Shown piece after piece: positions 30,240 to 38,759 of a stretch of 64,000 nucleotides of DNA (position 1 is the first letter of the stretch; each line of letters begins with the position of its first letter). Location: contig NZ_JACYOT010000019.1 in assembly GCF_014858005.1 (NCBI RefSeq), forward strand, positions 35,522-99,521. The letters are read 5' to 3'. The notes beneath the pieces were generated by a model. That model was not told the DNA's origin. It saw only the letters and a program-made list of their open reading frames with translations, and made no database searches. The translations under genes were made by a program, and so were the position numbers. This DNA is from Propioniciclava soli (GTDB lineage Bacteria; Actinomycetota; Actinomycetes; Propionibacteriales; Propionibacteriaceae).

Positions 30240-30998
30240 TCAGACCTGGGGTTCCACCGGGGGCACGATGCCGTCCTCGACGGCGCGGCGGAACAGCTCC
30301 AGCTTGGACGCCGCGGGCCGGTCGACCTGGGTGTACTTGGCACGGATGCGCTTGAGGTACTCCTTCACCGAGTTCTCGGTGATGTAGAGCGTCCGGCCGA
30401 TCTCGGGGATCTCCAGGCCGGCCGCGTACAGGCTCAGCACCTCGCGCTCGCGGGGGCCGAGCGCGGCCGCGACGTAGGTGGCGTCGCCCTCGATGGCCGA
30501 CAGGATCTCCTGGCTGATCACCTGCTGCCCGGAGTGGACGGCGACGATGGCGTCGACCGTCTCGCTGATCGGGTCGGCCTTGCGGCACACGCCGTCCGCA
30601 CCGCCGGCCAGCGCCCGGCGCAACAACCGAACGTTGTCGGCGATCGAGTACACCAGCACGCGGAAGCCCTCCGCGCGCAGCGTCTCGGCGTTGTCCTTCG
30701 GATCGGACCCGTCGCCCAGCTGCAGGTCGAGCAGCACGACGTCGACATCGGCGTAGTCGCCGTCGAGAAACCCCTCGACGGTCTCGGTGCCGCCGACGAA
30801 CTGGACGCCCCGGGCGCCGGCCAGCGCGTGGCCCATGCCGACGCGGATGGCCTCGTGGTCGTCGATGATGGCCGTCTTGATGGGCTGGCTCGCGGCGGCG
30901 GGATCCGCCGGGGGTGTGGCCGGGGTCGAGGGCGTGGGGCGCAGGGGGGATGTGGGGCGCGTGGGGCGCACGGGGGGCGTGGGGGCTGGGGGCGTCAT
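30240..30998 (-). CDS. LuxR-type (NarL family) response regulator
   Basis: 252-residue two-component regulator. A Pro/Thr-rich tail of about 38 residues precedes the receiver domain, whose acidic pocket (IIDDHEA), phospho-acceptor Asp91 (VVLLDLQLGD) and Ser/Lys (SIADN, CRKADP) are present. The C-terminus (about 168-215) is a GerE/LuxR helix-turn-helix: LGPREREVLSLYAAG and ITENSVKEYLKRIRAKY. The ATG overlaps the kinase stop codon by four bases, so the kinase is its likely partner. Target genes are unknown. Confidence 0.93.
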   Translation of the reverse strand: MTPPAPTPPVRPTRPTSPLRPTPSTPATPPADPAAASQPIKTAIIDDHEAIRVGMGHALAGARGVQFVGGTETVEGFLDGDYADVDVVLLDLQLGDGSDPKDNAETLRAEGFRVLVYSIADNVRLLRRALAGGADGVCRKADPISETVDAIVAVHSGQQVISQEILSAIEGDATYVAAALGPREREVLSLYAAGLEIPEIGRTLYITENSVKEYLKRIRAKYTQVDRPAASKLELFRRAVEDGIVPPVEPQV

Positions 30999-33265
30999 GC
31001 CTGGCTCACCGCAATCATTCCTTCGTTGTCGATGCGGGTCATGCGTGACCCGTGGTCGTTGATTTCAACGATGGTAACGGCTTCCTCGTATCCCTCCGGC
31101 GCCGTACGCGCCACGATCTTGCCCGAACGCGCGTCGCGCACCACCCCCTCGAGGTGGCGGAGCACCGCCCGCCGGGCCGCGTCGGGGAGCCGGGAGCCGC
31201 GGTTGTCGACCAGCGTCACCTGCACGCCGCGCAGGCGGGCCTCCATGATGGCGGCGCTGAGGGCCGGGCCGGTGAGGTTGGCGGCCTTGATGTTGTCGCG
31301 CAGCGTGCCCTCCAGGGCGAGGCACGCCTCGCGGTCGTCGGGGCCCAGCACCCCGGCCGGGTCCGCGATCTTGCTCAGCATGGGGTCCACTTGATCCCGC
31401 AAGTCGGTCAACCAGACCTCACGGAGCACGAGCTTGCCGAACGACGCGGCGCTGTGCGCCGACGACTCGTCGACGGCACGCTGGGCGACGTCCATGTCGC
31501 GCTGCACCTTCACGATCCACAGCGCCAACATTTCAACAATGGCGAGCCAACCGGCGGGGTTGAGCGCGAGGGCGACCTCGTTGAGCGGGTTGCCGCCCGG
31601 CATCGCGGCGACCATCACGATCGCTGCCGTCGCCAGCGCCAGCAACCACGCCGCCAGTCGGTGCCCGCCCGCACGCACGAGCACGGTGAGAATGCACAGG
31701 GAGGCCACCCACCAGTCGGCGTGACCGCGGTCCACGCCCACCATCGCCTGGGCGCCGAGCAGGCCGATCGCGATGCCGACGCCGGTCGCCCCCCAGGCCC
31801 GCCAGGCGGGCTGGCGCCGCCCGAAACCCGAGATGACGAGCAGGGTGGAGAGGGCGACGAGCCCGACGGTCAGGGCCGTGGCGACGGGCACGGCGCTCGC
31901 GAAGATCTCCAGGACGCCGACGGAGACGAACAGCACGATGAAGCCGACGGTGAGGCGTCCGATGGGGCGCACGTCGATGCGCTCGAACATCGGGTGGTCG
32001 CGGCCCGCGACGGCCCGGCTCGTGCGCCGTCGCTCGTCCGGGTGACCCGACCACTCGAGGGCGACGCGCGTCCCGTCCCCGGGCACCGACTCGACCCGGG
32101 CCGTCCCGCCCACCGACTCCATGCGCGAGACCAGCGAGACCCGGATGCCGAGGCGGCGGCTGCTCACGAGGGCCGGGTCGAAGCCGCGGCCGTCGTCGGC
32201 GATCAGCACCGCCACGTCGACGCGTCCCTGCCGGCCGGCCGAGATGCGCACGTCGACGCGGACGCGGGCGGCCTGGGCGTGCTTCTCGGCATTGATGGTC
32301 GCCTCCCGGACGGCGCGCGCCAGCGTGCGCACCACCTTGTGGGGCACCAGTGGGGCCATCGGGTCGATGTCGAGGCCGAGGGTCGCCGTCGGGCAGGCAC
32401 TGCCGACCACGTCCTCCAGCAGACGCCCCACGTTGGCCGGGGGGAAGGCGTCGGCCCCGATGTCCTCGCTCCCCTCCGCGTCCAGGCTCGCGAGCGCGTG
32501 GCGGGCCTGGGCCGCCAGCGACGCGTCATGGGTGCCGTCGCCCCGGCCGGCGGAGACCAGCGTCGTCATCACCTCGTCGTGGATCACCCCGTCCAGGCGG
32601 GCCCGCTCCCCCACGAGGGCGGTGCGCAGCGCGGCGTCCGCCACCAGCCGGTTGGACGCCGCGACCCAGGCGTCCAGGTCGGCCGCCTGCTTGCGCGCGA
32701 ACGAGAACAGCAGGAGCAGGCCCAGGGGCTGCAGCGCGACGATCAGCGTGTCCTGGAGCGCGACCAGGGCCGAGACCGCGCCGCCGCTGTTGCTGACGCG
32801 CGCGATCAGGTAGGCCGCCGAGCAGAAGAGGTTGTGGACCACCGCCACGGTGTCACCCCACGCGATCGAGATGACCACGGTGGAGACACCGATCACCATC
32901 CACAGGAACGGGGCGTCCAGCGCGGTCACGGAGGGGTCGCGCCACGACGACGTCCACGTCCACAGCCCCACCATGACCGACAGGGCGAACACGGTGGCAG
33001 GCACGCGGACGCCGCGGCTCGACCAGGCGTAGATCGGCAACAGGATGCTGGAGGCGAAGATGCCGCCACCGATCACGACGAGCCACACGGTGTTGATGTA
33101 GGCCAGCTGCGTCGTCGTCGCGAGCACGAGGGCGGCGAGCCCGGTGCCCAGGGCGCACAGCGCCACGGCCCGGTCGATCCACGCGCGATACCCGGTCATG
33201 ACCACCCGCGACGTGGTGGGAACGGGGGGCGACGACGGTGCCTCCGGGGTCGCGAGCATGCTCAT
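30995..33265 (-). CDS. Membrane histidine kinase with unusual duplicated layout
   Basis: 756-residue sensor kinase. Residues 30-195 contain about six helices; a HisKA_3-like dimerisation helix holds the likely phospho-acceptor His229 (DGVIHDEVMTTL), followed by an N-box (EATINAEKHA, Asn325) and G-box (ADDGRGFDP, 356-364) of a normal ATPase domain ending near 406. A second set of about six helices (435-585) and a second cytoplasmic domain (590-756) follow; the latter looks like a divergent copy without N- or G-boxes. It starts 31 nt after the RibY-like gene, with GAGGGGAGGGG upstream, so it may share the FMN-controlled transcript. Confidence 0.88.
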   Translation of the reverse strand: MSMLATPEAPSSPPVPTTSRVVMTGYRAWIDRAVALCALGTGLAALVLATTTQLAYINTVWLVVIGGGIFASSILLPIYAWSSRGVRVPATVFALSVMVGLWTWTSSWRDPSVTALDAPFLWMVIGVSTVVISIAWGDTVAVVHNLFCSAAYLIARVSNSGGAVSALVALQDTLIVALQPLGLLLLFSFARKQAADLDAWVAASNRLVADAALRTALVGERARLDGVIHDEVMTTLVSAGRGDGTHDASLAAQARHALASLDAEGSEDIGADAFPPANVGRLLEDVVGSACPTATLGLDIDPMAPLVPHKVVRTLARAVREATINAEKHAQAARVRVDVRISAGRQGRVDVAVLIADDGRGFDPALVSSRRLGIRVSLVSRMESVGGTARVESVPGDGTRVALEWSGHPDERRRTSRAVAGRDHPMFERIDVRPIGRLTVGFIVLFVSVGVLEIFASAVPVATALTVGLVALSTLLVISGFGRRQPAWRAWGATGVGIAIGLLGAQAMVGVDRGHADWWVASLCILTVLVRAGGHRLAAWLLALATAAIVMVAAMPGGNPLNEVALALNPAGWLAIVEMLALWIVKVQRDMDVAQRAVDESSAHSAASFGKLVLREVWLTDLRDQVDPMLSKIADPAGVLGPDDREACLALEGTLRDNIKAANLTGPALSAAIMEARLRGVQVTLVDNRGSRLPDAARRAVLRHLEGVVRDARSGKIVARTAPEGYEEAVTIVEINDHGSRMTRIDNEGMIAVSQA

Positions 33266-33296
33266 CGGGTCATGCCCCTCCCCTCGCGCTCGGCGA

Positions 33297-34352
33297 TCAG
33301 CTGCTCACGTGGTCGTTCGTCATGGCCAGGGCCGGGTCGACCGGCGCCGCGATGAGGCCGCGCTCCCACATGAAGGTGGTCATAGCATCCCATGCCTGCG
33401 GGTCCAGCGCCCCCTCGACGAGCCCAGCGTCATCGGTCCACAGGGGAATAGTTGCCTCCAGGGTGGCACGGGCGGCCGCCTCGGCCCCCGGTTCGCCGAG
33501 GGTGGGCATGTGCGCGCGCGCCGCCTCGATGGCGGACGCGGGGGCCGACACCGCTTGTGCCACGCCTGCCACCATCCCCGTCGCGACGGCCGTGGCGACC
33601 GGCCCGCGGGCCTCCAGCTCGGCCCGGGTGGTGGCCAGGACAATGCTCACGAGGGGCACCTCCCCGCTGGCCGTGAGGGGAACCACTCGGGTGGGAATGC
33701 CCGCATTGATGAATTGTACTTGGTCGTTGTTCACAAAGCCGACCACTGCCTCGACCTGCCCCGTGGCCAGCGCCGCCTGCTGGGTGTAGCCGATCTCGAC
33801 GACGCTGACGTCCGCCTCGGTGAGACCCGACTCGGCGAGCAACGCCTGCAGCCCGAACCACGTCTCCCCCGACCGCGCCGGGACGCCGACGCTGCGGCCG
33901 CGCAGGTCGCCGGGCGCGACCACTGGGGACGCGTCGGGCACGATGACCCCGACCGGGTAGCGGCGGTAGTACTGGGCGATGGCGACGGCGTCCACCCCCT
34001 GCGCACGCGCCTGGACGAGCTCGTCGCCCCCGGCGATGACGTACTGCTCCTGGCCGGCGGCGAGCGCGGTGAACAGGCCCTCCTGGGCGCCGTGGTGACG
34101 CAGCTTGGCCGCGACGCCGGCGTCCGCGAAGAGGCCCTCGGCCTCGGCGACGTAGAAGGGCGCGAACTGGATGTCGGGGATGTAGGTGAGCCCGATCGTC
34201 GCCGCGGGGGGCCCCGACGTCGGCGCCGGCGTCCGGGCACAGCCGGACGCGAGGGCCGCGAGCCCGGCGGCACCGGCGAGGCCCGCGCCCAGCGCCGTGC
34301 GGCGGGAGAGCATCCGGGCGGGGGCGGGGGCGGGGTGACGGGGAGTGTGCAC
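33297..34352 (-). CDS. ribY: NMT1/ThiY-like substrate-binding lipoprotein, probable riboflavin-type importer component
   Basis: 351-residue extracytoplasmic binding protein. The N-terminus has a twin-arginine-like SRRTALGAG and a lipobox LASGC (Cys38), so it is probably exported and lipid-anchored. The mature part, beginning GLTYIPDIQFAPFYVAEAEGLF, is typical of the NMT1/ThiY group that binds pyrimidine-like ligands. It lies 37 nt downstream of a permease gene that sits behind an FMN riboswitch, which matches the described RibXY arrangement and points to riboflavin as ligand; this is inference from context. GAAGGA precedes the GTG start by eight bases. Confidence 0.82.
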   Translation of the reverse strand: MHTPRHPAPAPARMLSRRTALGAGLAGAAGLAALASGCARTPAPTSGPPAATIGLTYIPDIQFAPFYVAEAEGLFADAGVAAKLRHHGAQEGLFTALAAGQEQYVIAGGDELVQARAQGVDAVAIAQYYRRYPVGVIVPDASPVVAPGDLRGRSVGVPARSGETWFGLQALLAESGLTEADVSVVEIGYTQQAALATGQVEAVVGFVNNDQVQFINAGIPTRVVPLTASGEVPLVSIVLATTRAELEARGPVATAVATGMVAGVAQAVSAPASAIEAARAHMPTLGEPGAEAAARATLEATIPLWTDDAGLVEGALDPQAWDAMTTFMWERGLIAAPVDPALAMTNDHVSS

Positions 34353-34389
34353 GGGCGGCTTCCTTCGGTGGGCTGTGAAAGGTGGGCTG

Positions 34390-35172
34390 TCAGCGGGGGG
34401 TGGTGAGGTCCGCCATGACGGCGGAGCGGAGCTCGATGGCGCGGATGAGGCCGTAGAGGCCCATGGCGAGGGCGACGAGGAGGGCGATGGTGGCGAACAT
34501 GCCGGTGGTGTCGAGGGCGTCGCGCTGGGCCGTGAGCAGCTGCCCCAGCCCGCGCCCGCCCATGATCATCTCCCCCATGACCGCGCCGGTCACCGACAGG
34601 GTGAACCCGTTGCGCAGGCCGGCCAGCAGGTTGGGCAGCGCCATGGGCAGCTCGATGGAGGCGAGCAGGGCGAAGCTGCCGGCGCCGTCCAGGCGGGCGG
34701 CGTCCACCACCGACGCGGGCACGAGCTTGAGCCCCGTGACCGTCGAGACGAGGATCGGGAAGAACACCAGCAACGAACACAGCCACATGACCGGGCCGAG
34801 CCCGTAGCCGACCCAGAGCACCAGCAGGGGTGCGAGGGCGATGGCGGGGATGGCCTGGGTGGCCCCCAGGAACGGCGAGACGGCGGCATCCAACAGACGC
34901 GAGCGGTGGATGGCGATGCCGAGCGGCAGCGCCACCGCCGCACCGATGACGCAGCCGCCCACCGCCTCCGCGACGGTCGCCGCGACGTAGGGCCACAGGG
35001 TCGGGTTGATGAGGTCGGCCACCAGGCGGGCCAGGACGGCGTCCGGACTCGGCAGCACGTAGGCGGGCAACCCGCCCCACCGGGCGACGGCGAACCATCC
35101 GGCCAGCAGCATGGCGCCGAACAGCCACGGGGACGCCCCGAGCACCCCCGGGCTCACCTGCCGTCGTCGCAC
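34390..35172 (-). CDS. ribX: ABC transporter permease under FMN riboswitch control
   Basis: 260-residue binding-protein-dependent permease of the SsuC/TauC/ThiX type with about six helices and the EAA loop (VDAARLDGAGSFALLASIELPMALP, key DAARLDGAGS). The frame stays open upstream through the riboswitch, but a start there would put the aptamer in the coding region; I chose the GTG at 35172, which follows GAGGAGAAGG by nine bases. With the next gene it resembles RibXY, a riboflavin uptake pair that likewise has no dedicated ATPase gene. Confidence 0.85.
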   Translation of the reverse strand: MRRRQVSPGVLGASPWLFGAMLLAGWFAVARWGGLPAYVLPSPDAVLARLVADLINPTLWPYVAATVAEAVGGCVIGAAVALPLGIAIHRSRLLDAAVSPFLGATQAIPAIALAPLLVLWVGYGLGPVMWLCSLLVFFPILVSTVTGLKLVPASVVDAARLDGAGSFALLASIELPMALPNLLAGLRNGFTLSVTGAVMGEMIMGGRGLGQLLTAQRDALDTTGMFATIALLVALAMGLYGLIRAIELRSAVMADLTTPR

Positions 35173-35271
35173 CTGCCCGCACCTTCTCCTCGTCGGCCAC
35201 GGGGACGCAGACGGGAGGACGGGACGCCACCGCAGCCGCGCACTCAGTGCGCGCACGCGACGGACGCCGCT

Positions 35272-35404
35272 CGTGCTGCCTCCCATCCGGACTTTCACCG
35301 TCGGTACCGGAATTCCACCGGTTCAACCTCGCCGCCGCCTGGGCGCCGCACGAGGGTCGCGGACTGTCACCGCCGGTTCGGACTTGCACCGACCCCGGAG
35401 CACG
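35272..35404 (-). promoter_or_regulatory. FMN riboswitch (RFN element)
   Basis: The minus strand shows the conserved FMN aptamer: ACCGGCGGTGACAGTCCGCG in the first half, then CCGGTGGAATTCCGG and CCGACGGTGAAAGTCCGG followed by ATGGGAGG. Closing stem P1 pairs CGTGCT (35399-35404) with AGCACG (35272-35277). It is followed after about 100 bases by the permease start codon. The spacer holds a perfect hairpin (CGCGCAC-TGA-GTGCGCG) and a pyrimidine run (TCCTCCC) that could mask the GAGGAG ribosome binding site, so translational control is plausible. High FMN should switch the importer off. Confidence 0.97.
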
Positions 35405-35421
35405 TGTGTGTTCTGCCCTCC

Positions 35422-35427
35422 AGCGTA
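35422..35427 (-). promoter_or_regulatory. Candidate -10 box for the riboswitch transcript
   Basis: TACGCT on the minus strand, about 18 bases before the first base of P1. No clear -35. It lies just downstream of the TetR gene, which reads in the same direction. Confidence 0.35.
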
Positions 35428-35475
35428 GCGCTCTTGGCCGAAGTCCCTCCGCCGCGTCCCGGGTGGGGGCTGAGG

Positions 35476-36090
35476 TCAGGAATCGCTCCGGTCCGGGCCG
35501 TCCCCGCAGCCCCACTGCGCGGCCACGGCGTCGCCGAGGGGGGCGTCCACGAGGCGCGCCAACCGCAGCACGCCGGCCCGCGCGGCACCGGGGCGCTGCT
35601 GGGTGCCGATGAGGCCGTGCGCGCACCGGACCAACAGCAACAGATCCGCGACGGTGAGGTCGGGCCGCACCAGGCCTGCCGAGCGCGCCCGGGCGAGCGG
35701 CCGGACGAGCACGGCGCCCACGCGCTCGTCGCCGTCCCAGTCCTGCTCCACGCGGCCGTGCACCACGGCGTCCACGAGCGCGGCGTTCGCCAACGTCTGC
35801 TCGAGCATGCGTGCCACCAGGACGCCGAGGCCGTCGGGGTCGGTGTGGCGCCCGGCCAGGGCCTCGAGCTCGTCGATGTTCTCCCCGAACACCGCCAGCG
35901 CCAGGGAAACCCGGCTGCCGAAGTGCCGGTAGAGGACGCCCTGGCCCACCCCGGCCGCGCGCGCGATGGCGCTCAGCGGCACGGCGTAGCCCTCCCGGGC
36001 GAACAGCGACCGGGCGGCCTCGACCAGCGCGGCGCGGTTCGCCCCGGCGGCCGCGGGCCCGCGGTTGCGGGGCGGATCGGGCTGGGGCAT
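35476..36090 (-). CDS. TetR family regulator
   Basis: 204-residue repressor. The N-terminal helix-turn-helix is clear (REGYAVPLSAIARAAGVGQGVLYRHFGSR, key AIARAAGVGQGVLYRHF, about 35-65); the C-terminal ligand domain is divergent. It is divergent from the KstD-like gene, with a perfect 7-bp inverted repeat between them, so it probably controls that gene and itself. The ATG follows TAGGCT plus six bases, indicating a leaderless mRNA. Inducer unknown. Confidence 0.92.
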   Translation of the reverse strand: MPQPDPPRNRGPAAAGANRAALVEAARSLFAREGYAVPLSAIARAAGVGQGVLYRHFGSRVSLALAVFGENIDELEALAGRHTDPDGLGVLVARMLEQTLANAALVDAVVHGRVEQDWDGDERVGAVLVRPLARARSAGLVRPDLTVADLLLLVRCAHGLIGTQQRPGAARAGVLRLARLVDAPLGDAVAAQWGCGDGPDRSDS

Positions 36091-36096
36091 GCTGGG

Positions 36097-36102
36097 AGCC
36101 TA
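36097..36102 (-). promoter_or_regulatory. Candidate -10 box for leaderless tetR mRNA
   Basis: TAGGCT on the minus strand with six bases to the ATG at 36090. Confidence 0.45.
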
Positions 36103-36108
36103 ACGCAA

Positions 36109-36126
36109 CCGGACACCGCTGTCCGG
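36109..36126. promoter_or_regulatory. Candidate TetR operator
   Basis: Perfect inverted repeat CCGGACA-CCGC-TGTCCGG in the 52-bp gap between tetR and the KstD-like gene. It would cover the -10/-35 spacer of the tetR promoter and lies just before the ribosome binding site of the opposite gene. Confidence 0.6.
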
Positions 36127-36142
36127 ATGGGAGGAGAGGGCG

Positions 36143-37825
36143 ATGCAGACCGAGAAGTCCCGCACCACCGGTCAGGACGCGACCGAGCACAGCTACGACG
36201 TGGTCGTCGTCGGATCGGGCGCCGCAGCGTTCGCCGCGGCCGTCACCGCGGCCGACGCCGGCCTGTCGGTGCTGATGTGCGAGTCCACCGACCGGTGGGG
36301 CGGCAGCTCCGCGATGTCGGGCGGCGGCCTGTGGCTGCCCAACAACCCGCTGATGCAGCGCGACGGCGCGGGCGACAGCCGCGAGGAGGCCCTCGCCTAC
36401 CTCGAGGAGACCATCGGGGACGCCGGGCCGGCGACCTCCCGCGCCCGCAAGGAGGCGTTCGTCGACAACATCGGCAGCTTCGTGGACCTCACCGAGCGCC
36501 TCAGCATGCGCTACGCCCGCGGCGCCGACTACCCCGACTACTACCCCGAGCTCCCCGGCGGCAAGGTGGGGCGCGCCATCGAGGTGGAGCCGTTCGACAT
36601 CGGCCAGATCGGCGCGTGGTGGAAGTCCTCGCGCGGCCAGGACGGCGTCCCGGCCCCGGTGAAGACCGACGACTTCTGGCTGCTGCAGCGCGCGTGGTCC
36701 ACCCCGGGCGGCATGATCCGCGGCGCCCAGGTGGTGGGACGCCTCGTCGCGATGCTCGCACGCCGCCAGCACCAGGTGGGCATGGGCGCGGCGCTGATGA
36801 GCTCGTTCCTGCACGTCGCGCAGCGCCTCGGCGTCGAGCTGTGGCTGTCGGCGCCCGTCGAGGTGCTCCTCGTCGAGGACGACCGCGTCGTCGGCGTCCG
36901 CACGCGCCACGAGGGGCGCGAGGTCACGGTCCGCGCCACGAAGGGCGTCGTGCTGGGCGGCGGTGGCTTCGACCACAACGAGGCTTGGCGCGAGGAGCAC
37001 CAGGGCATCGACGGGTCGGCGTCCTCGGGGTCGAAGGGCAACCTGGGCACCGCCATCGAGGCCGCGCAGCAGATCGGCGCTGCGGTGGACCTGATGGAGG
37101 ACGCCTGGTGGGGCGGCTCCATCCCACCGGTCGGCGACCACGGCCCGGCGTTCCTCGTCAGCGAGCGCTCCGTGCCCCACAGCATCATCGTGGACGCCGC
37201 GGGCGACCGGTTCGCCAACGAGTCGGAGAGCTACGTCGACCTCGGCCACCACATGCGCGACCATGCCGAGGAGGTGCCGGGCCGCTACTGGATGGTCACC
37301 GACGTCCGACACGCCGTGAAGTACATGCGCAGCTACGCCCTCGACCCCCGGGTCACCACGGCGCGGACGAAGGCCGGCATCCGGCACATCGCGCCGACCC
37401 TGGGCGAGCTGGCCGGCAAGCTGGGCATCGACGCAGCGCGGCTCGAGGCGACCGTCGAGCGGTTCAACGGATTCGCCCGCACCGGCATCGACCAGGACTT
37501 CGGCCGCGGCAACTCGGTGTACGACCGCTACTACGGCGACCCGTTGGTGCGGCCCAACAACAACCTCGGCACGATCGAGCGCGGCCCGTTCACGGCCGTC
37601 GAGATCGTCGCGGGCGACCTCGGCACCAAGGGTGGCGTCCTGACCGACGAGCACGCCCGCGTGCTGCGGGAGGACGGCTCCGTCATTGAGGGGCTCTACG
37701 CGTCGGGCAACTGCTCGGCGTCCGTCATGGGGCACACCTACCCCGGCCCGGGCTCCACGCTCGGCCCGGCGTGTGTGTTCGGCCACATCGCCGCGCGGCA
37801 CCTCGCCGACGGCACCAAGGAGTGA
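36143..37825 (+). CDS. KstD-like FAD-binding dehydrogenase
   Basis: 560-residue flavoprotein of the 3-ketosteroid delta-1-dehydrogenase / fumarate reductase group. The FAD motif is VVVVGSGAAAFAAAVTAADAG, preceded by a 20-residue leader; STDRWGGSSAMSGGGLWLPNN and the C-terminal GNCSASVMGHTYPGPGSTLGP (key YPGPGSTLGP) are typical of KstD relatives. Actual substrate is not certain; steroid, other cyclic ketones or unsaturated acids are all possible. GGAGGAG precedes the ATG. The SDR gene follows after 3 nt, so the two are probably co-expressed under the divergent TetR. Confidence 0.85.
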   Translation: MQTEKSRTTGQDATEHSYDVVVVGSGAAAFAAAVTAADAGLSVLMCESTDRWGGSSAMSGGGLWLPNNPLMQRDGAGDSREEALAYLEETIGDAGPATSRARKEAFVDNIGSFVDLTERLSMRYARGADYPDYYPELPGGKVGRAIEVEPFDIGQIGAWWKSSRGQDGVPAPVKTDDFWLLQRAWSTPGGMIRGAQVVGRLVAMLARRQHQVGMGAALMSSFLHVAQRLGVELWLSAPVEVLLVEDDRVVGVRTRHEGREVTVRATKGVVLGGGGFDHNEAWREEHQGIDGSASSGSKGNLGTAIEAAQQIGAAVDLMEDAWWGGSIPPVGDHGPAFLVSERSVPHSIIVDAAGDRFANESESYVDLGHHMRDHAEEVPGRYWMVTDVRHAVKYMRSYALDPRVTTARTKAGIRHIAPTLGELAGKLGIDAARLEATVERFNGFARTGIDQDFGRGNSVYDRYYGDPLVRPNNNLGTIERGPFTAVEIVAGDLGTKGGVLTDEHARVLREDGSVIEGLYASGNCSASVMGHTYPGPGSTLGPACVFGHIAARHLADGTKE

Positions 37826-37828
37826 GTC

Positions 37829-38644
37829 ATGGACGTCCGCGACAAGGTCTTCGTCGTCACCGGCGGCGGCAACGGCATCGGCCGTGAGCTCGTCTGGGCG
37901 CTGCTCGCCAAGGGCGCCCGCGTCGCCGCCGTCGACCTCAACGCCGAGGGCCTCGCCCAGACGGCCAGCCGCGCGTTGAGCGTCGACCGGCTCAGCACCC
38001 ACGAGGTCAACGTGACGGACGCCGACGCGGTCGCCGCGCTGCCCGAGGCGGTGCTCGCCGCGCACGGCCAGGTGGACGGTCTGGTGAACGTGGCCGGCAT
38101 CATCCAGCGTTTCGTCCGGTTCGGCGACCTCACCAACGCCGACATCGCGAAGGTGATGAACGTCAACTTCTACGGTGTCGTGCACATGGTGCAAGCGTTC
38201 CTGCCGCTGCTGGTCGAGCGGCCGGCGGCGTCCCTGGTCAACGTGTCGAGCATGGGCGGCTTCGTCCCGGTGCCCGGCCAGACCATCTATGGTGCGTCCA
38301 AGGCGGCGGTGAAGCTCCTCACCGAGGGGCTGCGCGCCGAGCTGCACGGCAGCCGGGTGAAGGTCACCGTGGTGTTCCCCGGCGCGGTGGGCACCAACAT
38401 CACGGCGAACAGCGGGGTGTCCATCCCGGGGCAGGAACCCTCACCGGAGGGCGAGGCGACGGCCGCGAAGACGACGTCGCCGGCGGACGCCGCGGCCACG
38501 ATCCTGCGCGGCATCGAGCGCGGCAGCTACCGGGTGTTCATCGGCAACGATGCGCGCGGGCTCGACCTGCTCACCCGCATCGCGCCCGAGCGTGCGGTCG
38601 ACCTGCTCGCGCAGCAGATGGCGCACCTGCTCAAGGACCGCTGA
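37829..38644 (+). CDS. Short-chain dehydrogenase/reductase
   Basis: 271-residue classical SDR oxidoreductase. The nucleotide motif is TGGGNGIG; the catalytic Ser is in VNVSSMGG and the Tyr-x3-Lys in YGASKAAVK. It probably oxidises a hydroxyl or reduces a carbonyl of the same substrate handled by the KstD-like enzyme. A hairpin follows at 38670-38697, 115 nt before lutA. Confidence 0.9.
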   Translation: MDVRDKVFVVTGGGNGIGRELVWALLAKGARVAAVDLNAEGLAQTASRALSVDRLSTHEVNVTDADAVAALPEAVLAAHGQVDGLVNVAGIIQRFVRFGDLTNADIAKVMNVNFYGVVHMVQAFLPLLVERPAASLVNVSSMGGFVPVPGQTIYGASKAAVKLLTEGLRAELHGSRVKVTVVFPGAVGTNITANSGVSIPGQEPSPEGEATAAKTTSPADAAATILRGIERGSYRVFIGNDARGLDLLTRIAPERAVDLLAQQMAHLLKDR

Positions 38645-38669
38645 CGCCGGCACCCAGCCCAGCGCGGCG

Positions 38670-38697
38670 GCGGCAGGTCGACGTTTCGGCCTGCCGC
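38670..38697 (+). terminator. Possible hairpin terminator after the SDR gene
   Basis: GCGGCAGG and CCTGCCGC form a perfect 8-bp stem with a 12-nt loop; no T-tract. It separates the SDR gene from lutABC. Confidence 0.35.
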
Positions 38698-38720
38698 GCC
38701 CGCGCCGCGTCCGGACGTCC

Positions 38721-38726
38721 TACGGT
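38721..38726 (+). promoter_or_regulatory. Candidate -10 box for lutABC
   Basis: TACGGT, placing the transcription start about 27 bases before the lutA ATG, with AAAGG as the ribosome binding site. -35 not clear. Confidence 0.35.
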
Positions 38727-38759
38727 GGTGGCACAGTCGTCCCCGACGAAAGGCTCACC

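Noticed and set aside
35173..35298. Longer permease start (Met-Lys-Val-Arg) inside the riboswitch
   Set aside because: The codons coincide with the conserved GGTGAAAGTCCGGATGGGAG core of the aptamer, so they are RNA structure and not coding.
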